Shown here: positions 1-5,251 of the stretch, one piece after another
How positions within the stretch are numbered: the stretch's first letter is position 1
Layout of the letters: each line of letters starts with the position of its first letter
Assembly (NCBI GenBank): GCA_030591195.1
Contig: JAUVBO010000318.1
Coordinates: 1 to 5,251, forward strand
Length of the DNA: 5,251 bases
Reading direction: 5' to 3'
From: Pseudomonadota bacterium
GTDB taxonomy: Bacteria > Myxococcota > Polyangia > GCA-2747355 > JACKDQ01
Program-made: the position numbers and the translations under genes
The notes under the pieces: generated by a model
What the model saw: only the letters and a program-made list of their open reading frames with translations
What the model was told of the DNA's origin: nothing
Database searches by the model: none

Positions 1-1305
1 ACTCGCCATGTGTTGAATGCGATCGAAGAGCTCTCCCAATTCGCTGACCTTCAACTGGGTTTCTCGTACCAACTCATCTGTTAGAGTGCCGACGGACTCA
101 CGTAGCTCCGAAAACGCGTCCTCAACCCAGTGTGCCTTGGCCGCGACCCGGATGAGCCCAAAGGACATGGCGTTGCCCTTGAGCGTGTGCATGTCGCGGA
201 ACATCTTGGCCACGATCGGGGTCGGGTCGACCGCCTGCCGTAGCTGCTCCAGCGCGGTGGTGGATTCGGCGATGATCTCGAACGCCTCCTCGAAGAACAC
301 CTCGAACATCTCTGGGTCAAGTCGGGCCAGCTCGGCGAGGTGCTCGATGTTCTCGTCGATCTCCTGCTGCTTGGCGTCGAGGTTGCGCTGCAGGGTGCGC
401 GTCTCGGTGATGTCCTGCGCGATGACCATCAGTCGGCTCAGCCGCTGGTCCTCGCGAATCGGCTCGAACTCGAGCAGTAGCTCGCGGATGTCGCCGCTCG
501 GTCGCTCGTACTCGTACTCCGTCTGCACCGTGCTCTTGGCGCCGGCCCAGTCGAGCGTCGGGCTGTGGAACACCAGATTGATCCACTCGTGCAACTCCTT
601 GCGCTGCACCTCGTGGGTCGCGCCGGGGAGGATGAACGATGGGAAGCTCTGCCCCGCGAACTCGGAGGTGCCGAAGACCTCGGCGGCGAAGCTTGAGCTC
701 TCCTGGCCGATAGCCAGATCCCCGTCGACGGTCATGATCGCCTGGCGGATGTTGCCGAGGATGTCGCGCACCTCCTTGCGCGAGCGGGCGAGGTCGCTGT
801 TCGTCTGCTTCAGCGCCGAGTTGGTCTGCACCAGCTCGGCCGTCCGCTCGGCGACCGTCCGCTCGAGGATCTCCTTGTGGTTGCGCTCGGCATCGAGCAT
901 CACCTGGTACTTTTTGTGCAGCCGTACCTCAACCGACACGTCGCGCAGGATGCCGATCACCGCGCACAGCTTCCCGCCCCGGTCATGCACCGGGAAGCCG
1001 ACCGCCGCGCAGTGCCCCTCGCCGTCGAGCATGCCGTTGGCCTGGGCCTCGACCTGCCGCGTCGGGGCCTGGGTGCGGAGGCTGGCCTGCAGCAGACAAT
1101 TCTCGTGGCCGCAGATGCCCATCTGCGCCACCTCGTGGCACAGCCGACGCTGCCGTGGCCGATAGCCGAAGGCTACCCGGTACGCCGTGTTGATCCACAG
1201 CAGGTTGTACTGATCGTCGACAATGTACACCGGGTCGTAGAGCGACGAGAGCAGCACGAGGGGGTGGATGGCGGTTAACGCCTCGTGGGGGATGCCCGGC
1301 GCCAT
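1..1305 (-). CDS. PAS-PAS-HPt signalling protein, probable CheA-like hybrid histidine kinase (3' end missing)
   Basis: This open frame has 435 codons without a stop and runs off the left edge, so the C-terminus is missing. Residues ~16-125 form a PAS domain: YDPVYIVDDQYNLLWINTAY at the start, PVHDRGGKLCAVIGILRDVS at the end. It holds an unusual set of cysteines (C56, C65, C70, C99, C114). Residues ~126-180 are a heptad-rich linker (ERTVAERTAELVQTNSALKQ), probably a coiled coil. Residues ~181-305 look like a second, divergent PAS domain ending in VIAQDITETRTLQRN. Residues ~325-430 form an HPt domain of CheA P1 type, with motif FRDMHTLKGNAMSFGL and H373 as the expected phosphorylation site. In this family a HATPase domain, and often CheW-like or receiver domains, would follow the HPt; none is visible, so kinase activity is inferred. 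The start is the first ATG after the upstream stop, 6 nt away, with only a weak AGG as ribosome binding site, which suggests translational coupling. No membrane segment is seen, so it is probably cytoplasmic. Confidence 0.88.
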   Translation of the reverse strand, partial: MAPGIPHEALTAIHPLVLLSSLYDPVYIVDDQYNLLWINTAYRVAFGYRPRQRRLCHEVAQMGICGHENCLLQASLRTQAPTRQVEAQANGMLDGEGHCAAVGFPVHDRGGKLCAVIGILRDVSVEVRLHKKYQVMLDAERNHKEILERTVAERTAELVQTNSALKQTNSDLARSRKEVRDILGNIRQAIMTVDGDLAIGQESSSFAAEVFGTSEFAGQSFPSFILPGATHEVQRKELHEWINLVFHSPTLDWAGAKSTVQTEYEYERPSGDIRELLLEFEPIREDQRLSRLMVIAQDITETRTLQRNLDAKQQEIDENIEHLAELARLDPEMFEVFFEEAFEIIAESTTALEQLRQAVDPTPIVAKMFRDMHTLKGNAMSFGLIRVAAKAHWVEDAFSELRESVGTLTDELVRETQLKVSELGELFDRIQHMAS

Positions 1306-1311
1306 CGGGAC

Positions 1312-2196
1312 CTAGGACGCGTCCTTGTCGACGACGTAGAGCTGAATCAGGTGGTCGGGGTGCAGCAGGTCGACGACGGTCACGTGGCAGCCGACGCCGA
1401 CCCCTTCGAGGTCGAAGCGCTCCGCGCTGCCGTTGTCGCAAACCGTGGGAGGCTGGATCTCAGTGGCGCTGCCCTCCTGGCTGAGCTTGGCGCAGATGTT
1501 CCCAGCCGCGATGTTGAGGAACTCGGACGCGCCGTCCAGCGCATCGTCGCCGACCTCGGATAGCTGCTCCTCGAGCAGCTTGCCGGCGAGATGCAGCAGG
1601 ATCGGGGTGCTGATGTTGAGGCCGACCAGCCCTCGAAAGCCCCCGGAGAAGGACTGGGAGACGGTGTAGTCGGCCGGCCGCGCGGCGGCGGCGCCGTCGT
1701 GGCAGGCGCTGGCCTTGACCGTCAGATGCGCCACGCGGGTCAGCATCTTCAGCACGACGTCGGTGCAGACCTCGAGCGTCCGCGCATGAGGCCTGCCGGC
1801 AAACAGCCCCGCCAGCGTCGCCGGTATCTGCATTTGGTCCTGCTCGGCCGCGAAGTCCAGCAGCTCGGTCTCGAGCTGCCGGTCGGTGAGCGCGCCGCAC
1901 TTGACGAGTGCCTCGCCGAGGAAGAGGCGCGTCCGACTCTGCTCGCCGAGCACTTGCTCGAACTGTGGCTGCGTCAGCACGCCCTCGCGGATTGCGAGGT
2001 CGCCGAAGCGCTGGTCCTCGATGCGCTGCAGTCGGTTGATCCGCTCGGCGTCATCGCGCGTCATCAGCTCGAGCTGCACGGCCACGTCGCCGAGCTTGAC
2101 GTTGGTTTGCTCCTGCAGGCGAACCGCTTCGATGAGCTTCTCGCCGGAGATCAGACCGCGCGCGAGCAGAAACTGACCAAAAAATTGGACGCTCAT
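1312..2196 (-). CDS. MshEN-like repeat protein fused to a CheX-like phosphatase domain
   Basis: The protein has 294 residues. The N-terminal half holds four copies of a 29-residue repeat starting at residues 5, 34, 63 and 92 ([FL]G at 6, 35, 64, 93, then hydrophobic pairs and a turn before L-[IMLT]). The spacing equals the 24+5 layout of the MshEN domain, a known cyclic di-GMP binder. Repeats 1 (5-28) and 3 (63-86) fit best, with G, LL/AI, GLI/GVL and a closing Q; the leading Arg is kept only in repeat 3 (R63). Residues ~140-294 resemble the CheX/CheC phosphatase fold. SEFLNIAAGN carries the ExxN pair (E225, N228) that attacks phospho-receivers, and YTVSQSFSGGFRGLVGLNIS supplies the preceding beta strands. 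The likely role is dephosphorylating the receiver encoded just upstream; this is inferred from family and context. The ATG at 2196 is chosen over one 96 nt upstream because it has a strong AAAGGAGG site and overlaps the receiver stop as ATGA. The in-frame upstream extension lies entirely inside the receiver gene. Soluble; no signal peptide. Confidence 0.88.
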   Translation of the reverse strand: MSVQFFGQFLLARGLISGEKLIEAVRLQEQTNVKLGDVAVQLELMTRDDAERINRLQRIEDQRFGDLAIREGVLTQPQFEQVLGEQSRTRLFLGEALVKCGALTDRQLETELLDFAAEQDQMQIPATLAGLFAGRPHARTLEVCTDVVLKMLTRVAHLTVKASACHDGAAAARPADYTVSQSFSGGFRGLVGLNISTPILLHLAGKLLEEQLSEVGDDALDGASEFLNIAAGNICAKLSQEGSATEIQPPTVCDNGSAERFDLEGVGVGCHVTVVDLLHPDHLIQLYVVDKDAS

Positions 2197-2567
2197 GCCG
2201 GCCCTCCTTTGACCACCGCGCGTAGCGCTTGGAGCAGGTCGTCCTTCTCGAAGGGCTTCATCAGGAAACTGCGAGCGCCTTTCTCGGTGCACTCGATGAC
2301 CTTCTCCTTGGTACCCAGCGAGGAGGCCATCACCACGTTGGCCGAGCCGTCGAGCTCGCGGAGCCGTACCAGCACCTCCACGCCGTCCATATCCGGCATC
2401 ACGATGTCAAGCAGCACGATGTCGGGCTTGAGCTCGGGGTACTGTGCGATCGCCTCGGCGCCGCTGCGCGCTTCACCAGCAGCCTCGAACTCGCTGTCCG
2501 CGAGCATCCGTTTGAGGCGGACCAATGAGACGCGAGAGTCGTCTACGAGCAACAGTTTCGTCGACAT
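2193..2567 (-). CDS. CheY-like single-domain response regulator
   Basis: The 124-residue protein is one receiver domain with no output domain, the usual size for CheY-type regulators. The acidic pocket is D9-D10 (LLLVDDSRVS), the phosphoacceptor is D54 (IVLLDIVMPDMDGVEVL), the switch hydroxyl is S82 (VVMASSLG), and the conserved lysine is K104 followed by P105 (SFLMKPFEKDD). All residues needed for Mg2+-dependent phosphotransfer are present, so it should be active. Ser replaces the more common Thr at the switch position. It is the first gene of the three-gene unit. Its start has an AAGGAG site 7 nt upstream, and its TGA stop overlaps the next start as ATGA. With no DNA-binding domain it must act by protein contact, or serve as a phosphate sink or relay for the kinase encoded two genes downstream. 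The partner assignment is inferred from operon position only. Confidence 0.96.
   Translation of the reverse strand: MSTKLLLVDDSRVSLVRLKRMLADSEFEAAGEARSGAEAIAQYPELKPDIVLLDIVMPDMDGVEVLVRLRELDGSANVVMASSLGTKEKVIECTEKGARSFLMKPFEKDDLLQALRAVVKGGPA
2203..2207 (-). promoter_or_regulatory. Strong ribosome binding site for the MshEN-like/CheX gene
   Basis: On the minus strand AAAGGAGG lies with GGAGG 6 nt before the ATG at 2196, inside the last codons of the receiver gene. It decides the start: the longer reading from an ATG at 2292 would place this site inside the coding sequence and translate receiver-gene DNA in a second frame. Confidence 0.85.
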
Positions 2568-2574
2568 TTGCTGA

Positions 2575-2580
2575 CTCCTT
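2575..2580 (-). promoter_or_regulatory. Ribosome binding site of the response regulator gene
   Basis: AAGGAG on the minus strand sits 7 nt upstream of the ATG at 2567, near-ideal spacing, and supports that start codon. Confidence 0.8.
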
Positions 2581-2593
2581 CACGACGGGTCGA

Positions 2594-2612
2594 AGCTTGG
2601 GCAGTTCAAGCT
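2594..2612. repeat. Inverted repeat, 6-bp arms, just upstream of the receiver start
   Basis: Arms AGCTTG (2594-2599) and CAAGCT (2607-2612) flank a 7-nt loop. It ends 13 nt upstream of the receiver ribosome binding site on the transcript, so it could be a leader hairpin or protein site. A stem this short can arise by chance. Confidence 0.35.
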
Positions 2613-2620
2613 GCGTTGTT

Positions 2621-2643
2621 CGGTGCCCGGGAAAGTAGCACCG
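2621..2643. repeat. Inverted repeat, 6-bp arms, in the operon leader
   Basis: Arms CGGTGC (2621-2626) and GCACCG (2638-2643) are perfect complements around an 11-nt loop. There is no T-run after it on either strand, so it is not a standard terminator. Its role is unknown. Confidence 0.35.
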
Positions 2644-2690
2644 TTCCGTGGTCCGCGTGAAGAGCGCGTCTTTGCTGGTGTCGCCCTGGA

Positions 2691-2705
2691 GGTGAGCTGC
2701 TCACC
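2691..2705. repeat. 15-bp perfect palindrome, candidate operator
   Basis: GGTGAGC-T-GCTCACC has two 7-bp arms around one base. It lies 62 bp after the stop of the exported protein gene and about 124 bp before the receiver start. The tight dyad fits a dimeric regulator's binding site better than a terminator, since no T-run follows. Function is inferred from shape and place only. Confidence 0.4.
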
Positions 2706-2719
2706 CGACGCCGCCGGGT
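2703..2719 (-). repeat. Short GC-rich inverted repeat overlapping the palindrome
   Basis: Arms ACCCG (2703-2707) and CGGGT (2715-2719) flank a 7-nt loop. Its inner arm shares three bases with the adjacent palindrome, so the two hairpins would compete in RNA. It could contribute to 3'-end formation of the exported protein transcript, but it lacks a T-run and I do not call it a terminator. Confidence 0.25.
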
Positions 2720-2767
2720 CTGACTCACTTGCAGCAGACAGCGTTGAGGCCCACGCTGGCGTCCGGG

Positions 2768-5251
2768 CTACGGCTTGACCGTGAGGGTCGTCTCGTCGCT
2801 GAGGGCGGTGGCCGTCCCGCCGATGGCTGCCTGGGACAGGGTGGCCGTGATCGTGGCCGTCGTGGTGTTGGCGACCGGCTGAGAGATGCAGACGCCGTTG
2901 AGGCCCCTCCAGTTGCGCGAGCCCTGGGTGTGTCCATAGTCCATCACCGAGAAGGCCGCCGCGTTGCTCCTGGTGAAGTCGATGGCGTTGGTGATATCGA
3001 TGTCCGGTGGCGAGGTCACGCCGTTGGGCGCGGCGGTGGCGGTGAAGGTCACCCACTTGCCCGCGCCGGTGACCGAGGTGGCCGACGAGGTCACATCCAT
3101 CGTCGACTGGATCGGGTCGGCTTCGTAGACGCGGATGTTGGCCGAGGTTGGACCAGCGCACAGCGACGAAGGGCTGCACTGCGACGAATCGAAGACGGTG
3201 CTGACGTCGAGCTGGATGTCGGTGTGGGTCCCGCTGCTGTTCGCAGGGTCGGTGCGGGCGAAACCCGGCCCACCCGTTCCGTCGAAGTCGAGCAGCTTCG
3301 CCGTCGCCGACCAGTCCGACCAGGCGGTGAGGCTCGTCAGATCCTGCGTCGAGTTGTCGGCGCGCTTGCCGATCAGGCGGAACCGCTCGCTCATCTCCTC
3401 GAAGATGCAGCCTTGCAGGCCCCCGGTGGGCGGGCTGGGCTGGCTGGCGCAGTTGGCGAGACCCATGTTCGGGCCGGTGATCGCGATGCTGGTGAACTTG
3501 TCGGTGGTCCCGGTGATCGCGACGTCGGCGGTCTCGCCGCTGGTGTGCGTCGCGGTGATGGTGCTCTCCCCCTCGCCGGTGGCGCTGATCTCGCCGTCTC
3601 CGGTGGATGCGGCGGTGGAGCCGTCGGTCAGGCTCCATTCCAGCGAGCCCCCCTCTTCGACGCCTTCGTCGTCGAGCGACTCCCTGGCGCCGTGGTTCCA
3701 CTCCAGGCAGCCCTTGAACTGGCTCGAGACGCCAACGTTGAGGGTCTGGCTGGTCACCTCCGCTGCCGAGCAGGGCAGGTAGTCGTGCTGGATCGTGAGG
3801 CCGGTGACCGTCGCATCCTTGCCCTCGACCTTCTCAGAGGTTCTGCAGTCCAGGTCCTTGGGGGTGCCGTCGGGCTTCATGCCGCAGCCCTTGCACGTCG
3901 CCGTGATCACGTCGTCGGTGCCGGTGCCCTCGACCGTGACCACGCCCGTGCTCGGATCGGTGACGAGGTAGTCGTCGGTACCCTTGTATTCGACGGCGCA
4001 GGTCGAGCCGTTGTTGCTCGGGTCGCAGAAGGGGACGGCGAGCTCGCCCGTGACGTTGATCACGGCGCCATCGGTACGCGTGACGTTGACCGACGCCTGC
4101 ATCGACTGACCGAAGCCGCCGCCCCACAGGAGCTCGGTGGTCGAGACCCTGACCACGCAGGAGGTGGCCGCGACCTTGCCGACGTTGATCGTCAGGGCGC
4201 GGGTGGCGCCGTCGTAGATCGCGGTGATCAGGCTGCTACCCTCGGCTTCGCCCGTGATCCGGCCCCGCACGCCAGCGGAGGTCCCGACGGTGGCCTTGCT
4301 CGGCGACACCGAGCCCCACTGGTTGAAGTCCTCGGTGACCTGCAGCCGGTAATGGTCGCACGTGGCGCTGTGCACCTCCAGCGAGCCGTGATAGTTCGTC
4401 GTGCCCCCAACGCCGATCCTTGCCGCGCTCGGGGAGCTCAGATCAGGATCGTCGTCGAAGGTGCTCCAGATGTCGAAGGTGTTGCTGCCATGGGGCGAGG
4501 TGGCCTGGAAGCCGCAGACGCGAACCTTTTCTTCGGCCTCCTTGCCGTTCCACTCCGCCTTGACGATGTCGGTGCGGTCGAGGTGGCTATCGGTGGAGGC
4601 CCGGGTCTTGAACACGCCGTCGCCCTGACTGATCAGCGCATCATCTTCGGGGTCGTACACCGCCGTGGGCTCCGCCGACCACGTCGCCAGGTCGGTGACG
4701 TCGCCCTTGTCGCAGTTGGCGGACACGAACTCGCCGGCGTCCCAGTACGGGTTGCAGGGGCCCGAGCAAGTGCCAGAGGCCGGGTACCAGGCGAAGACCT
4801 TGTAGGTCAGCCCCCAGTCGTCCTCGTTGGGCAGGAAGATCTTGTTGAGCCCTATGTGTGTGATTTGACCGGGCCCGTTCTCCCACCCCGAATCCCACTC
4901 GTGATAGGCACGTCGACCGATCTTTCCGCGGTAGGTCGGCACGATCTGTAGCTCGCAGGGAACGTAGGGCGACACCGCATCGACCGTCGAGTCGTAGGCT
5001 ACCGAATCGTACGTCTTCACCGAATCGACGGTCAGGTCGTACGAGGGGCTGTCCACCGTGGTGTCGGGAATGAAGGAGTCCACCGTGTAGTCGACGGTGC
5101 TGTCGGGCGGCGGGGCATCGACGGTGCTATCGACGGTGCTGTCCACCGTGGTGTCGGGCGCCATGGAATCGACGGTGCTGTCGGGCACGGGCGCCACGGC
5201 ATCGACGGCGGCGTCGGGCGCCACGGCATCGACGGCGGCGTCGGGCGCCAC
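2768..5251 (-). CDS. Large exported protein: repetitive acidic stalk, globular region, several BIG2-type Ig-like modules (5' end missing)
   Basis: The visible part has 827 codons. The first, GTG, is a valine inside a repeat, so the true start and any signal peptide lie outside the window. Residues 1-93 are low-complexity: APDAAVDAV repeats, then many D-[ST]-T-V-D-S units, a likely extended stalk. Residues ~94-305 look globular, with aromatics and cysteines (PYVPCELQIVPTYRGK, YPASGTCSGPCNPYW); I do not recognise this region. From ~307 to the end are beta-rich modules with BIG2-like signatures: EAEGSSLITAIYDGATRALT (335-354), STGVVTVEGTGTDDVITATC (434-453), GDGEISATGEGESTITATHT (551-570), and a last one closing with TATITATLSQAA and LSDETTLTVKP (798-827). 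About 19 cysteines spread along the chain suggest an oxidising, extracytoplasmic location, plausibly as a lipoprotein or surface adhesin. No enzyme motif is seen. It ends with TAG 200 bp before the signalling operon, so it is probably a separate transcription unit. BIG domains are common in adhesins, but adhesion here is inference. Confidence 0.85.
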   Translation of the reverse strand: MAPDAAVDAVAPDAAVDAVAPVPDSTVDSMAPDTTVDSTVDSTVDAPPPDSTVDYTVDSFIPDTTVDSPSYDLTVDSVKTYDSVAYDSTVDAVSPYVPCELQIVPTYRGKIGRRAYHEWDSGWENGPGQITHIGLNKIFLPNEDDWGLTYKVFAWYPASGTCSGPCNPYWDAGEFVSANCDKGDVTDLATWSAEPTAVYDPEDDALISQGDGVFKTRASTDSHLDRTDIVKAEWNGKEAEEKVRVCGFQATSPHGSNTFDIWSTFDDDPDLSSPSAARIGVGGTTNYHGSLEVHSATCDHYRLQVTEDFNQWGSVSPSKATVGTSAGVRGRITGEAEGSSLITAIYDGATRALTINVGKVAATSCVVRVSTTELLWGGGFGQSMQASVNVTRTDGAVINVTGELAVPFCDPSNNGSTCAVEYKGTDDYLVTDPSTGVVTVEGTGTDDVITATCKGCGMKPDGTPKDLDCRTSEKVEGKDATVTGLTIQHDYLPCSAAEVTSQTLNVGVSSQFKGCLEWNHGARESLDDEGVEEGGSLEWSLTDGSTAASTGDGEISATGEGESTITATHTSGETADVAITGTTDKFTSIAITGPNMGLANCASQPSPPTGGLQGCIFEEMSERFRLIGKRADNSTQDLTSLTAWSDWSATAKLLDFDGTGGPGFARTDPANSSGTHTDIQLDVSTVFDSSQCSPSSLCAGPTSANIRVYEADPIQSTMDVTSSATSVTGAGKWVTFTATAAPNGVTSPPDIDITNAIDFTRSNAAAFSVMDYGHTQGSRNWRGLNGVCISQPVANTTTATITATLSQAAIGGTATALSDETTLTVKP
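5048..5158 (-). repeat. Exact 21-bp direct repeat, copies 90 bp apart
   Basis: The same 21 bases occur at 5048-5068 and 5138-5158, coding P-D-T-T-V-D-S in the same frame. The intervening sequence is a mix of other TVD units, which suggests a past segmental duplication of the stalk rather than simple slippage. Confidence 0.75.
5193..5251 (-). repeat. Perfect 27-bp tandem repeat (two copies plus start of a third)
   Basis: Copies at 5193-5219 and 5220-5246 are identical, and 5247-5251 begins a third that leaves the window. Each encodes the nine residues of the APDAAVDAV unit. The unit length is a multiple of three, so copy-number change alters stalk length without breaking the frame. Confidence 0.9.

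Larger units (their letters stand above)
2568..2767. other. Intergenic region upstream of the signalling operon
   Basis: This 200-bp gap separates the stop of the exported protein from the receiver start and should hold the operon promoter and any terminator of the preceding gene. I see no convincing sigma-70 or sigma-54 promoter and no hairpin followed by a T-run. It does hold four short inverted repeats, listed separately. No credible small gene is seen. Confidence 0.6.
4973..5251 (-). repeat. Low-complexity repeat region encoding the TVD-rich stalk
   Basis: About 280 bp encode 93 residues dominated by D, T, V, S, A and P. The xxVD motif occurs 11 times (AAVD, STVD, TTVD, YTVD, LTVD). Units vary between 3 and 11 residues but all keep frame. 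The pattern decays from near-perfect at the right edge to degenerate near 4973, as expected for an array growing at one end. Confidence 0.8.

Noticed and set aside
17..1165. 382-codon plus-strand frame opposite the kinase
   Set aside because: Ser/Arg-rich low-complexity translation with no family signal; the minus frame encodes PAS and HPt motifs through the same bases.
2197..2292. N-terminal extension of the phosphatase gene from an ATG at 2292
   Set aside because: The extra 32 residues are Arg-rich and lie inside the receiver gene in another frame. The ATG at 2196 has a strong ribosome binding site and an ATGA overlap.
1591..2574. 327-codon plus-strand frame opposite the phosphatase and receiver
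   Set aside because: It spans two well-supported minus-strand genes and shows no recognisable domain.
2691..2719. Rho-independent terminator after the exported protein gene
   Set aside because: Hairpin potential exists but no T-run follows on the minus strand.
2568..2767. Sigma-54 or sigma-70 promoter for the signalling operon
   Set aside because: No GG-N10-GC pair with proper flanks and no acceptable -35/-10 pair could be found by eye.
2729..4951. 740-codon open frame on the plus strand, opposite the exported protein
   Set aside because: Its product is dominated by R, G, A, V and D with no domain, as expected of the antisense frame of GC-rich coding DNA. The minus frame has clear Ig-like modules.
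5249..5251. GTG at the right edge as the start of the exported protein
   Set aside because: It is a valine codon inside the 27-bp repeat, with no signal peptide after it; the array plainly continues outside the window.

Overview
The window is GC-rich DNA. All four recognisable genes lie on the minus strand and fill it almost completely. The mix of a PAS/HPt kinase, a stand-alone receiver, a CheX-type phosphatase, and a secreted Ig-like protein with an Asp/Ala/Thr/Val-rich stalk suggests a Myxococcota or other deltaproteobacterial-type genome. That placement is an inference from gene style and base composition; no marker gene is present.

Reading along the minus strand from the right edge: positions 5251-2768 hold most of a large exported, cysteine-containing protein. 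Its N-terminus lies beyond the window. The visible part begins with a tandem-repeat acidic stalk (27-bp DNA repeats running off the edge), then an unassigned globular region, then several bacterial Ig-like (BIG2-type) modules up to the stop codon. A 200-bp intergenic stretch (2767-2568) follows, with several inverted repeats but no promoter I can call confidently.

A compact three-gene signalling operon occupies 2567-1: a CheY-like single-domain response regulator; a 294-residue protein with four 29-residue MshEN-like repeats fused to a CheX-like phosphatase domain; and a PAS-PAS-HPt protein that resembles the front half of a CheA-type hybrid kinase and is cut by the left edge. The first two genes overlap by ATGA. 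The second and third are separated by 6 nt and lie in the same reading frame.

The likely logic, by inference, is as follows. The kinase senses a signal through its cysteine-rich PAS domain and passes phosphate through the HPt histidine (H373) and a downstream catalytic domain to the receiver (D54). The CheX domain removes it. The MshEN-like repeats could tie phosphatase activity to a nucleotide such as cyclic di-GMP. No CheW, methyl-accepting receptor, mobile element, RNA gene or CRISPR is visible. The MshEN-like/CheX fusion is the most notable item in the window.
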